From Gigantopelta aegis (lineage: Eukaryota; Mollusca; Gastropoda; Neomphalida; Peltospiridae), in contig NC_054712.1 in the NCBI RefSeq assembly GCF_016097555.1, forward strand, positions 53,240,876 to 53,304,875: DNA of 64,000 nt. Direction: 5' to 3'. Under the pieces are notes generated by a model, which worked only from the letters and a program-made list of their open reading frames with translations, was not told where the DNA came from and searched no databases. Position 1 is the first letter of the stretch. The number at the start of each line of letters is the position of its first letter. Shown here piece after piece: positions 25,301-40,300 of the stretch. A program made the position numbers and the translations under genes.

Positions 25301-28300
25301 ACTGTTAAAGTGTTGAAATAACTATTATGGTTGGTACATAAATGAACCTACGTAGTGAAATAATAATCGGAGTGTTTTCTTAGTTAATTGGTCTTTTCTT
25401 TCTGTGGCCTATACCTGTGGTTCCAGATTGGCAGGTGTATATTTAGACGGTCCCCAGACACTGTAAAGACGTGACTCTTTTATTAAGATCATACGGTATT
25501 GTGTGTTAACCGTACGGACACCCCTCTAATTGTAATCGATCGGCGATCCTGCTTTATTACTGTAAGTAATTCTGTAAAACCCTTGACTAAGTAGACTTTC
25601 CCATCTAAAATAAAAAAAACTGACCAATTACGTAGTGCCAAAGAAAAGAAAATTATCACTTGGGGTATCGTGAGTGATCGTTTTTGCTCGAACATAGCAT
25701 ACCAATAGGCCTAATAATATGCATTTCTTTCTTTGGATTTAAAACCCCCCAAAAAACTAGAACTCCATTTGGTTCTATTGATGCAAATTGAAATATATTT
25801 AGTTAAATAGTTTATTATACTATCAAGTCATTTATGTTGTTTTACAAGTCAGGTTGATGAAAGCGAAGCACCTTGTCGTAAATTAGAGCGTTTGTTTGCA
25901 CTGTGCCTAGAGCAGATGGATGGAGCTGACGTCACTTCGCCCCAAGCTATACCATCGGACGTCAATAAAAACGAAACAAAATGGCTGCCCCCAGTTAGCA
26001 GAAATAATCATGGTTTTTTTTATTAACTCTAAAATTATGCTTTTTTCATTTGTTAAAGTGTCAGTATGTGTTGGTGGTCCGGGTATGCATTTTCCCAACA
26101 CAAAAATCTCTTGTTTAAGTTTACTCTACCTTTAAGATAAACAGGTTAATGCTTCAAATAACTGGTGGTTTTAGCCCTATATATTTTGACTGTGATATAT
26201 ATTTATAAATAGCCAAGTTATTTTTTAAATGCCTACCTCATATTTTCAGAGCATAACTCCAAAGCAGTGTCAGTTTCGAAGGAATCTTATACTCTAGATA
26301 CGGAGATGGAAGCGCCAAAACCTCGCAAGGGCCGACTCGCCCTCGCAGCTCTTGCCCAGGACATCAATACCTGGGAAGATGACTTTAGTCATCACACCTC
26401 GACTCAGTATGTTGGTTTTATAATCATCTGTTATTTCAATACAAGTATACCAGTGAGGCTGCCTTTCATATAAAATGTCCATTAACCAAGCTGCCAAACA
26501 GTAGATTGTAAAAGGGTAAGTTCTAGCTGTGGTCACCCAGACATCGAAATAAGTCGAAAACAGGGTTTTGTTCTCGACAAAAATTTTAATGTAAGTGTAG
26601 TTTCATTTCCGAACATAAACCAGGCAATGCATTCTTGATGTCGTAGTTCCGCGTTTCATGTTCTCGTAAGGAATTTCATCGATGTTCACACGCACTTTTG
26701 CAACTGCAAGCAATTATAGTCATTCTGCGTTTAAGCAGCGTCCACTAGATAAATTTACTTCCGCGATTTGTTTTCTCATACGAAATTGCACTAATGTTCG
26801 TACACACTTGTGCAATTTCGGCAATCTGCGTTTAAGCAGTGCCCACTAGATAAATTTACTTCTGGATTTCGTTTCTTGTACCGATGTTCGCGTGCACAGA
26901 TGCAATTTCAGAAGGACCGCATTTTAGCAGTGTCGACTACAATAATCATCTGGCACATATGTAAGGGCGTTAAAAGTAGTAGTAACAGGAATTCAATTCT
27001 AACTTTCATATAGGTGTGGTAACCTATAGGTTACCAGGCTATATTTTGTGGTAACCTGTAAATGGGTTACCAGACACAATTGTTATTTCGATGGCTGGTC
27101 ACCCTCACATCCCATACAAATACAGTAGAATCTTGTTGGGTTGAACTAGGAAGGGTCAAATATACTGCACCGCTCGAACCAAAAATAAAGTCCCAAGTTA
27201 CACTTACACAATGTTGTTGACCAAATGGTTGGGTCAAACTACCAGATGGGTTGAACACTTTCTTGAGCACCGATGGAGTTCCAAGCGAACAGGATTCAAC
27301 TACATTAATTAATGCCAACTCGGAGAAGGTTGAAAAAAAGTTAGTTTTGTTTAACAACACCACTAGAGCACATTGATTTATTAATCACTGGCTATTGGAT
27401 GTCAGACATTTGGTAATTTTAACATATTGTCTTAAAAAGAAAACCTGCTACCTTTTTTCCATTAGTAGCAAGGGATCTTTTATATGCACCATCCTACAGA
27501 CAGGAGAGCACATACTATGGCCTCTGATATACCAGTCGTTGTGCACTGGCTGGAACGAGAAATAACCCAATGGGCCCACTGACAGGGATCGATCCCAGAC
27601 TGGCCACACATCAAGCGAATACTTTACCACTGACTTACATCCCACCCCCAAAGAAGGTTAAATGAGATGATATTTGCTTGCATAATTCTTGTCAATAACG
27701 ACCTTAAACTTCTGAAGAAACGAGTCTTGCTAAAAACAAAAGTTTAACATGTTTTATATGAGACATTCACTAATCCCTAATGTGCAACTGGGTGAAAATG
27801 CTTCTTTTTGTCGATTTTAGTCCATTTATAGTGTTTAAAGACAACAAAGTGTTTCTTTTTTTATGTTTTTTTAAAAATCTATTAACTTAAGTCTATCTCA
27901 GCAGGTGTAAATCACTGAGGTCTTTTTTAAATTGTGTATTTAATGTTCCTGTGTTATAACACTTCAAAGAATTTGTTCACATATCTTTTGTGTTTTGAAT
28001 CAGGAAAGAAAATTATTCAAGTTCAGGCAAACCTCACGCAACCTCCCAGCCTGCCTCGAACTTTAAGTCGACTAAGACTTATCCGCCACCAGCTCCACCA
28101 TGCCCTAAACAGGAGACGAGCTGTGGTCCAAATTCCCCAAAGAAGTTCCATGCTCCCCAGCCTCCGATGAATAACAACAACAGTCGGTCGGTATCGGTGT
28201 CGAAATTTCATTCTTCAGTCTCACCAGTGAAGTCGCAGCTAACTTTCGGAACCTTGCAGCCTAGCAGTCCATCTCCAGCCAAAGTGGCAAGACCTCTTCA

Positions 28301-31300
28301 GTACGTTGCATCAGTGAAAGGCTCTCCCACAAAAGATGGCAGGAGACTGACCGAGCAGATCCCTGTCAATTCAAGAGGTTTGAACGAATCACCTACTACA
28401 GACGAACAGACAGACGACGAACCAACCATGAAACCAGTGGCCGATCGGTTTGCCAAATGGGCGAAGAAAACGGAATCCTTCAAATCGACCACAGAACCCC
28501 CCAAAACACCCTTGTCTTCTCGAGTGGCATCGTGGGAACAGAAGGTCTCGCAGACACCCAAAAGTCAAACTTCTGTTCAGAAGGTGACACACACGCCAAG
28601 ACAAATGTGTACTCCGGTTAGCAAATCCAGATTGAGGGAGTGTGTACCGAGTACCCCAGTTCAGAACACACCTTCTGCTCCTGCTCCTCCGGCTAGTACT
28701 GGGGATGTGGACCCAGCCATGCTCCCCGTGTCGGCCAGAATGGCCAAGTGGCAAGAGAAGACGGCAGCGCCCCCTGTTGAGGAAGAGCCCACAGCATACT
28801 CTGTCATAGCAAGGATGTCGGCCTGGGAACACATGTCATCAAACAACCAGGTAAATTGAGAAATATACATGCATTTAAATCAAATTTATAGTTATGTGTA
28901 TATATTATATACTTGAAGGAACGTAAGTTTTTTCTGTATATAGTGATTTTTATTCTTAAAAACCCCCCCAAAAACCCCACCCCGTCAATTTTATTGACTG
29001 CAGTGAAGGAAGATAATACATATAATAATAAACTTCATTACATAGGATAAAGTTTTGTTTACTTTTATATCTGAGGCCCACAATTACCTACTATAATTCA
29101 CAAAGTAGATGCATTCATTAATAATTGCATTTGCCATAGTTTTAACACCCAATAGCTGGTGTATTTTTCATGCCAGGGTGTTAAACATTCATTCATTCAT
29201 TTGGTAATACTTATAAATGTGAGTTTACATTCAAGGATTTCTAAATGCAGTGTAGACTTTGTGAATTCTTTGTGTACACCAGTTGGGAATTTGTTAGGTT
29301 TGACTTAAGTATTCTTAAATCATCTGAAAGGTAAGGATGGGATAATTTTTTTAGCCCACGGTTCCAGGGCACAATTTTTCACGCGAACCGCCATTCTGTT
29401 CGCGTGTCGGTTACGCAAAACTAAATTTACGCGAACCGCAAATTGGTTATGTCATGACCTGTAAACGTTCAGAAATTAAAACTTGCAAACTTCACGATTA
29501 CAGGAAGTTTATTCACGCAGACATACTACTAGTATTCCGACAAATGTTTTAGGCTGAATTTTAGATACTTGATGCGCAGCAAACCAGTAGACAACGTTAT
29601 ATTGCAACAGTTGTGACTTGCAACCAGTCTAAACTTTAAAAAAAGTTTTAAAGAAATGTGCTTGGACATCTAGGGACGGCTAAAGTATCTGCTGCTATTT
29701 TATCTCTAAAGGAATATATGTAGACATAATATTGGATTGCCTATAATTTTACATATGTTAAAAACAGTTTTAACGTAAACAGGAATCCAACAGTGTCACA
29801 AAAATTTAAAAATACTAACATCGCATAATGAGCTTTAAAAAACAAACATTTGGAACGTCACTGTAGTATAGAAGTACCATCGATAATGTGAAAGTAGCGT
29901 AACCAGCGCAAAACGAAAAAAGGAATCCCTTCAAATAATTATGTATCTATTTCAAAGATGTAGTGCCCATTACGCACAGTACGCATGTTAGTAATACAAA
30001 AACATAAACTGGGAATAGGTCGAGGCTTATGTAATTGTTCTATAAAATATCCTCTTAAAATTGACTCGAAAAAAGATAGAAAAAAATGCCTTCGAAAAGG
30101 TTCAGAATGCATCTACAGCGGTTCTGAGTTTAAACATTTTTCACAGGGGGAGACCTCCCGAATCCCCCCGGCTCGGGCAGACCTTTGGCATGCGAAATGC
30201 TAAAAAAATATGTCTGGTTATGCCCCTGTATTTTGTTTCAGTTCTGGGGCTGATATTCAGTTCTTTTATAATATTGTTAACTTTAGCAAGCATTCAAGAC
30301 ATATTTTTTTGGTAAAATGTTTTCTTTTGTATTTGTTTTAACTGTGTTTGAGCTGAAAACTATGTATTTAAAATATAATTTCAACGTAATTTTGAGGTAA
30401 CCAATCAGGTAACCCACGGGGTACGCAAATATAATTCACGTAACCGAACAATTGATTACCTAGGTAAAAACCACGTGAACCGACTTCCGGTTACCTCAGA
30501 TTTCGAAATATTGTCCCCTGCGGTTCGGTGCACCGTTTTCCAATTTGCGAACCGCGGTTCATTTTAATTTTTAAAAAAAGAAGTACATGTAATGTATTAA
30601 TAGAATCTATCACCGTTGTGAGGTATAGATGAGGCTATTCCAACCCGAGGGACAAAAACATTTTGTCCCGAGGGTTGGAATTGCCTCATCTATACCTCAC
30701 AACGGTGATTGATTCTTTTTCTTGCCCATTTAATTACAGTAACAAAACATTAATTTTGTAAGCTACGGTCTGTTTATTATAGAACCATTCGTATACATTT
30801 CACCTGCCAACTCATTTAATCATACGCGAAAAAATATAGTCCACCTTATGCAACGACATAAATATGTAATGTTCAACTTAACCAATAAATTGAAAATATT
30901 AATTTGTTTAAATATTTTTAAAACAATGATACAACATGAAATGGCAAACAGAATTTTGAAAACCATGAATTATAACGTCAATCGTCGTAAAACATGAGTT
31001 ATGACGTCACGCGTATGTAGAAATCGTCTAGCCCCCGGGTCGGACAGATTTATCTAGCCCTCGGGTCGGACAGATTTATCTAGCCCTAGGGTCAGACAGA
31101 TTTTTCTAGCACCATGCAAAAGCTGGATAACCCTGTCCAGTGGGCAAGAAAAACATTTCCGCACCTTGCTGGTAATCCCAATTACTTGTACAGTATTTCG
31201 GCTAATCACAGCGCTCGATTCCCTTAAACCTGACATGCTTGCATGGGCAATAGGTGCTGTTCAGATCTTGCACTGAACCCGCAGATTTCTTACCGTGCTT

Positions 31301-34300
31301 GCTTATCTTTTTTTGGTAAATCGGTGATACCTTTTTATGTAAATGTGTTAAGTTAAATAATCAACAGTGGGCCTATATATTACAGTGTTCTCGCTGCTCC
31401 ATTTAAGCGGAGCGGTCCGCCCCGCCCCGCTATTGCATTTTGCCAACCTCCTTTATTTTTCTGTGCCCCTCTTTATTTTCCAGCACATATCTCCGCTATT
31501 TTCAAATGCACACTTTTTTCTACACATAAAAAAACACAATGATCAGTCTGCACACTGGACATCAAAGGAAATAAGCTGAGTTGTGTACAAAAAAATCAAC
31601 TGACTAAACATTAAATTTACCGTAACGTAATTTAACAGTATTTTTTAACAGCCTCTAGTTTGTCTCATATCTGTATCCATTTGTATGTTTAATACACAAT
31701 AAAAGTTATATTTTATTTGAACAATGAAAACATTTTAATTTTTTATGGATTCGGCAATCTCTGATTAAACACAAACACACACACACACACTTATTTGGCA
31801 CCAACTTTGTCACGTGATCAGAATGGTCATTCTGTCTTTTGTTTCCACTAACTATCGTCTAATATTTTGTCCTTAATTGCAGATATAATTGGTTGTAACT
31901 GGTGATTTTTACTTCCTGTCATTTCTCATTCTGTTTATTCAGCAGTTCTTTATAAAATATTGTAAACTTTTCATTTGGGGTGGGGGGGGGGATATCACCG
32001 CTTATAAAAACAACGGAAGTGGTAGTGTTTATCATTAAAATCATTTATCTTGGGTGCCAAATAATATATACACCGCCTTTACAAAAATGAAACTACTTTT
32101 TATCAGCTGGCCATAATATTTTATCACAGCGATCAATTCATTCGATGAAGATGGAAATAACAAAAAATGTATCCGACATTAGGGGATCACTTTACAAACA
32201 TCTTTATTGTTTTTCGTATATTTTGAAATTTTTATTAAAATAATAATATTAAAACTTTGATCGGTTCAGCAAAACTGGAATTGCCCGTGAATGACTGACA
32301 ACATGTTTGGTTCAATTAAAAGATGAGTATGCTTGTATTTCGTATAAACGTTTATGCACTTTTTTGTAGTCAAAATAAGGAGTATGTCTTCCCACAAAGT
32401 CTGCCAACACAACAATATGGTAAGCAAGCTCCCCCCACCCCGTTATTTTTTTTGGGGGGGGTGCCGTGCGGCCACCCTCCTTTAATTTTCACCCAGCGAG
32501 AACACTGCATTATGTATTTGTGTTTATTCGAGTTATTCCATACTTTAAAAAAACTGAAAAACCCCAACTTCTCATCAAAGATTTGACATAAAAATAATAA
32601 TAAACATTACAGAAATATGTCTTGACATATATCTTTCTTTTAGACTACTATAATGTGTACATGACAACCATATTATATACTCCAGAATGCATCTAAAGAC
32701 AACTGAATTGGAGAAAAAAAATACGAGAAAGACTATCCCCAGACCCCTTATCATTGTCGCCCCCAAATTATTTTTCCTACCCTCTGAACTCAAATCCTGG
32801 GGACACATTACCCAAATATCCCAGACCCAACACGCTAACATGACATGGTAAAAATGCAATTTTTGTTTTCTAGTCAAGATATACTTTTATATTTACAATA
32901 TTTTACAAATGACCATTAAAAATAAAGTGTCTTGCTCTTGAAATAGTTTGTAAAATTGTATGTATGATAACTGGTGTACTTGTACTACTACTAAAGAGCC
33001 TGCTACACGATACGAGTCACTGGCAGGAGTCAATCAGACGTGTTGCCACATGGTACTTGTCAATCGTATGGAACGTGACGTCATTGAAAAAATATCCTTC
33101 CTGTAACCATGGTAAACAATGTTGTGTATTGATAAGAAGGCGGCTGTCGTAACGTCTCTGTATTTATATAAATGACTGGACACACCCAACAAAGAGTTGT
33201 GCCACTGATACAACTCTATGAGCTGTTGGGTCTGTACCGACGACAAGCAAACAGAGTTTTCCGCCATTACACTCAGAACGTCAACGTTATCTGCGCCACG
33301 ATCTGATTGGTCAACGTCCCCAAACGTCCGATTCAATCGTATAAAAATAGAACAAGTTCTAAACTTCGACTCGTACGAGTGACTCGGGCCGATTCAGTCG
33401 TATGACATGCCACACGTTACGATATGCTTGTTGGCGTTGCAATCCGAGTGACTCGTACGAGTCACTCGTATCGTGTAGCAGGGCCTTACTTATCGTGAAT
33501 AAATTGAACTGTGGACCAAATATGGGCAAATATAGTATGAATCCAGTTTTAAAAAGCAGTGTATCCAATAATGATTGTTAACTAAGTGTAAGATAAAGAT
33601 TCATAATCTCATGTTATAATCGAATTCCCATAGACTTAATTGGCTAAATGTTATTTGCTTATTTACAGGTGTGCCACATCAAAAAGGTGGATCCTTCATT
33701 AGTGATAGTGTCCCCTTCCAAACAGATACCAGATAAACCCCCTGCCCAGCAGGTACCCAGATCACCTTCCGTACCAAAAGCTGCAGTACCCAGCAAGATT
33801 GCCACCCCAAGTAAACCTCTGACTCCAACGAAAAGCTTCAAGGAAAGCATAAGTGAGCAAATTCAGCAGATGAAATCGGGTCAGTCTCCTGGGCCGAAAT
33901 CTCCACAGGCTGTCCCACCCAAGTCCCCAGCAAAGACGATGCCCCTGTCTCCTAGCAACGCGAGCAACTCGATGAAGACTGTACACCAGCGGCTGATGGA
34001 ACAGACTCACAGCAGCAGCAAGAGTAAAGAGATAGAGAACAAGATCCGCCAGGAGCGCATGGCCGAGCTTCGGTGCATTCAGAACAGGTGGAAGAACGGT
34101 ATCCTCAAGGAAGAGTCCTCCACAGACAAGCCTGGACCAGCTGCCGTAAGTAGATGTTACAACAGACCGTGAGGTTACACCAAGTCACAAACAATATTAT
34201 ACAGGGTTTAACCTGTAGTTTGTCTATTGGTTTTGGTCTCTATCTGTCCATTCTGTCCCACAAGTTTTTTCTGAACTTGTTTTTGAAAATGCCTCGAGAT

Positions 34301-37300
34301 ATTGAGCTGAAATGTTTTGTATAGCTTTATTATGTAGAGTCACAGATCAAGTTCTGTTTTCATGGGTTGAATATTGTGTAGCTTGTTTTTTATTCATTCA
34401 GGCTTTTAGCCTCCCTGTAAACTGTTCTTGTTATTAAATAGCGAATAACTAGTTAAAGGTAGGGTCAACTCAAACAAGAGCCGTATGTGTTGGAAAGATG
34501 CATACCCGGACCACCAACACATACTGACACTTTAGCAAATGAAAAAAGCGTAATTTTAGAGTTAATAAAAAACCATGATTATTCCTGCTAACTGGGGGCA
34601 GCCATTTTGTTTCGTTTTTGTGACGTCCGGTGGGATAGCTTGGGGTGAAGTGACATCAGCTCCTGACCATCTCCTGTATGTACAGTGTAAACTAAAGCAG
34701 TAATTTTTGACAAGGCACTTCTCTTTGATCAACCTGACTTGTAAAACAGCATAAATGACGTAATAATATAATAAACTGTTTAACTAAATATATTTCAAGT
34801 TGCATTAACGGAACAAAATGGGGTTATAGTATTTTTCTCTGTTTAATAATCCAAAGGAATAATGTACACTATTACGCCTATTGATATGCTACGTTGGAGC
34901 AAAAACGACAACCCACGATACCCAAGTGATAATTTTCTTTTCTTTGGAACTACGTAATTGGTCATTTCTGTGGTTTTAGATGGAAAAGTCTACTTAATCA
35001 ATAGTTTTACAGAACTATTTACAGTAATAAACCATGTCCATTACAATTTTAGGGGCGACAGGTAATATTCCACAATACCGGTATGTATTTTTGTGTCTAG
35101 ACAGCATCAATTAATTGGCTAGTCTGCTTACCAGTCAAATACACACCTGCCAATCAGGAATCACAGGTAGAAGCAACTAACAGCATAGACCAATTAACTA
35201 AGAAAACACTCCGTGTATTATTTCAGTACGTAGGTTAATGCATGGGCAAAACATTGTTAATTGTTTCGACTTGTTGTGTAGCCACTTTGACAATGGTATT
35301 TTATTTTGTATTGAAAAATAATATATATAGTGCTGGATATACTTATTGCTGGCTTACTGGGATGTGTATTATTACAGAACATTGCAATGTATGACTGTTT
35401 TGCAATGTATGACTGTTTATCATCCCGCAAAAACCAGGTAGATTGTGTTTCTCTAGTTCTAAGGCTCATTCCTGACGTGACGCATTAAGTATTACATAAC
35501 CACCAGCTCGCCAGAGGGCATACTCACTGAGATGGTACAAAATGGCTGCGCCCGTTATATATAATAGCTGTCACATTTAACCGTTTTATTAATTAACTAT
35601 ACGATTAAAAGTGTTGATATTAAGCAATAATGTGCATTATATATCGTTGAATATGCATACCAGGCCAAATGCCTTAATTGTCCTCTCCTTTAATTATGTC
35701 GGATATCTGCTTTTAATCCTGTGTCGGTAAGAATGGGAAATTCCGCGAGGGTCTGCCGAATTTCATGTTCGGCTTGAACAGGATAAAGCAGATATCTGAT
35801 GTTATTAACTAGTTATTATCTTTATCCTACAGACCATAAAAATTATGGGGAAAAGCTATTATTCCTGTTATTTCAGCCACATTGTATGATGACCTACAGG
35901 TCACATGAGCAATTTTGTAAATGTAGGCTTATGCGTGTGATGTCGCATAAGTGACGTCAAAAGTCATATCCTGCTAGTAGTATGACTTTGCTTTATCCGT
36001 CTTCATATTCTGTCAATAGAAACAGTGGTTGCAGGATAAGAACTCATAAGAACCCCCTACATTTAAGACCTTGCAAAGTTTACTAGATAATATATTCAGT
36101 CTGCCATGAAAAAAATCAGGCAAGCTGAAAATCACTCTTGAAATGATGCTGGACAAGCAGTCACTTGAAATTTCATATGCAGTTTTATTGCAAGGCGATC
36201 AATTTGGTACTCTTCTTAAACTTTCCAGGTGAGTTTGGAGGAGAGCAGGAATGATCACTCGCCTTGACCGATACGTGGTCTTGTATATATTCTTGCGCAA
36301 AATAAACTTGTGCGATAAATAGGAAGCGAAAACAGCGTATGTGAAGTTCTGTATATGTATATTATCTTTGAAAGTAACAGGCTACGTATACATTAAAATA
36401 GGCGGGGTGCTATTAAACATTCATTCATTACAGTCACCTACAGCGACATGGTTATTTGTAATGACAGGACAGAGAATTGTTTTTCAGTTTTATTCAAAAT
36501 CATTTGTTGGTTTAATGCTGTGATAATGTTACTAGTAATTATTTTACTGTTTGCTTTTCCTACAGGAGAATGCAAGTGCTGTGTGTGTTGAACAAGTAAA
36601 ATCGGCGTCAAATGCCGGAAGTCATACTCCTAACAAGAGAGATGCCATCCGGGCTATAGCAAGAGAGGGTAAATACCTTATTTTATTCTGAAATAGATAC
36701 ACAGGCATCGAAATAAGTCGAGAACGGTCGTTCAGGTTACCGAGAGTTTACCACATGTAAGAAAAGTCGAGAACGGTGTTTCGTTCTCGACAAAAATTTC
36801 AACGAACAGTAGTTTCGTTTCCGAACGTGAATCAGGCAATGCGTTCCGGACTTCCGCGTTTCCGATACAGTTTCAGAACGTCCGCGTTTTAGCAGCGTCA
36901 ACTAGATGTGTGCCGAGTAGTTTGCAAGAACATTTAATTTAAACGTAGAAGTACCGGAAAACGGTCTATATAGTTGTGGTAACCTATAGGTTACAAGGCT
37001 ATATTTTGTGGTAACCTGTAAATGGGTTACCAGACACAATGCTTATTTCGATGCCTGGATACATGTGTAAATTAGTGTTATTATTACTCATCACTTGTAT
37101 TTAACATTAATAAACATTCCTCTTATGTACTACATGTATGCCAGAAAAGGTTTGACTTAACACTACGATATCTTAAAACTGTCTTTAGTTGTGATGTCCC
37201 TACTACACTTGCAATACCTTCAAAGGTTTTATATCGTAGTGCTAAGATAACCTTTCTGGCATACACAGCCCTTGATATTTGGACAAGTTTGCTACGGCAG

Positions 37301-40300
37301 TTAAATGCTGTCGCAAAAACAATTTTGCATCAGCACTACGACGGCAATTTTAAAGAAAAGATTAACACTGTCAAAATTATTCATCTATGATCCACGGCAG
37401 TAATAATATGCTGAAAGATGACATCTTATCTTTACTTTAGTACACTTCTATACCGGAATAAACAAGATTTATATTAATTGAGGGAAAAAATGGGCCACAC
37501 TAGATTATAAATGCTTTTTCTTGGATCAGTAATTGGACAGAGTTGAGAAAAAATTGCCTACAGACTTTTCACCACTCTCATATTTGCGACGGCAATGAAA
37601 TGCTGTCGGAAATCAATTTACGATAGCTTTTGCGACGGCATTGCCAATTGCCGCAGTATATTTCGAGGACTGCATACATGTACAGTGTGCGATTTTGGTT
37701 AAAAAATTAAGTGTCACAAGGACCCCCTGTTTGCAAATCTTTAGAGCCCGTTACCAACCCAGCGAACAGAAGATACACTAAATGTTTTGCATTAAACCAT
37801 GGAAAACATTGCTATTCAAAGACAGGTTTCCCAGGATTTTGTGATATATGTTGACTGTGTCATTTCGAAGAATCAATGTAATTTGTAGAAATAATTTTTA
37901 CAAGCCATCTGGACTCGTATGCTAGCCAAGCTAGATAGTCCTATATGATTTTTGCAAGTCTCGGGCTGCCGGACTCTTCTCAAACTCGCACACTCGTGTA
38001 GTACATCGGAGGAATGTGCATACAAAATTTGGGCTCTGGCTAGATGCTAACAATAAATATATAGGGTACGTTAAATTAGATTATTATTTTTTTGACTTCA
38101 AAACTCAGCTCATCTTTCTATTAACAAGTTAGGCTCCATGGTTGGTTTTGGTTTTGTTAGCTGTTGGAAAGTTTTTTCATCTAAGACTAATGCAGGGCTC
38201 AAAATAGCAAGTCAAATATTGTCTGCTGTTATTAATTTTTTAATATAGGACGCATGTCCTGCTAATAAAAAATATAACCTGCTGAAAATAGGACAGCATA
38301 GAATGAGGAAACGGTTTGGGATGGTGTGAAAAATGACCTGCAGTTTTGGTGGGATAGGTATCAAGTGAATTTTTATTTCGCCAGCTAAGTCTGAAAATGG
38401 ACTGTTTTTTGCTTTTCACATGTGGCTATTTTGTGCCTTGTAAAGTCCTAAGAAATTGTCTTCATTTATAATTTCTTGCTTGCAGTATCAATTTATGTGG
38501 CCCATTGGTTAATTTTTGTATTTCTAATTTATGTACATTGGTAAAAAGTTAGTTTGAAATTTGGGATTTTTTTTTTTTTTTTAAGGTTGTTGATTATAGC
38601 CAGCTTTCTGCGTTTTCAAATTTTAATAAAACTTTGTATTAGTTTTATTGTGTTGTGAAGTGTAGCTTGGGAATGCAGAGTTGATGGTTTAAAAAAAATG
38701 TTTTGGGAATCCATTTGGCGAAAGTTTTTTTTTTTTTCTTTCCCCATTTTAACCTAATCTAGATTTTGATCGCAAGCTAGCTGCCATGGGATTTGACGTT
38801 TCAGATGATAGTCCTAGTGCAAGCTTCAATTTTAAGAAGGGTGGCCGGTCCTACAACCAGCAACAGGCAGGAACAAATGGCCAGACTCCCCCTCCAGCCC
38901 CAAAACTACCCAACTCGGAGAAAAAGTCTCAACAGTCTGCGATTTCACATGCTGTGCCTCAAGTCGATAGCTCAAGCATGTACTCTGCCAAGCCTCCACT
39001 GCCTACACCAGCTAGCTGTCAGAAGTCCCGATCCAACAGCATCTATAGAATCATAGCCAAAAAGGACGAATTTCCCCAACAACAGAATCAACTGACCTTG
39101 TCACAAAGATCACAAGAGCAGAGTCAAGCGCCTGTCATCCAGCGAAGAGTTCAATTTGAGGACAGTTTTGACAGCACTGATGACAACGACACATCAGATA
39201 ATGCTCCTTCGTCGAGGGACGACACCACAGATGCTCCATCTAGGGATGAGTCTCAGGAATCCTTTGACGAGACAGAAATGGATGAGAGCGAGTCTGACCG
39301 ACCACAGCGACGGGCGATGCCGAATGTTCCGCAGCAGATTTTAGATGAAGATGATGGTGATGACGTCAGTCTGAGCGCATTTGTTCCTGCTTCCGTGCGA
39401 CGTGAAAGCATCATCCCTAATCGGCCAGACACTGAGCAGAATCAGGTTTTGGACACAAGTTTTGACAGCTTTGATGAGCCCCGCCAACCGGCCCATGAAC
39501 TCTATTCCAGAAGGATGGTGCCACCTCAATATGGTGGTGCTGGTGCCCAGGAGAGTTCCAGCAGTCTGACCAGTACAGAGAGTGAAAGCGTGAGCGAGGG
39601 CTGTTACCGAGTGAGAGACCAACGCAAGTTTAACGACACGTACCAGGAGGATGACCGCAACGACATCAATGACCTGCTCGATGAAGCCATGGATGAGGAG
39701 ATGGGTGATGATGATGAAGATGATGATGGACTTCCGGTGCCAGCACCGGTAAGTGAAGTTCGGTCTGTTAAGTACTAGTCTAAATACAAAAGTAACAGAT
39801 ATCGGATTAGTGTATTGATATAGAATGTGTGCTGATGTCAAATAATCATTTGGTACTGATTAAATAAAATTTTAAGTAATTTAAAAGTATTGTTTGTCTG
39901 TTAGATGAGATAAAATATAATTTTAAAAATGCACTTTGCATTTTGGGCCTGTTCTTTAAAAATCCTTAATGTCAATTAAAAAAAACATACCTAGACTGAA
40001 TGTGGTTTCTAAACAACATAATTTTGAAACTGAAATATGGTGCCAGTTATTAATATGAAGTAGATATAATTGAAGGCCATACATCCTCAGTGCAGTGTGT
40101 AAACTAAGATTTCATTCTGAAATATGGCATTGGTTTTTAATGTGTTAAAGGATCAAAGATTTCAGTTAGATACAACTAATATAAGCAATATTTAATACAC
40201 TGATCCTCATTTATTTTATGTTCCTCTAGAGACATGGACAGCAGAGGAACGAGGCTTCGAAAACTAATGTCACCAGTCCTCTCATCTACAGCATCAGCAT

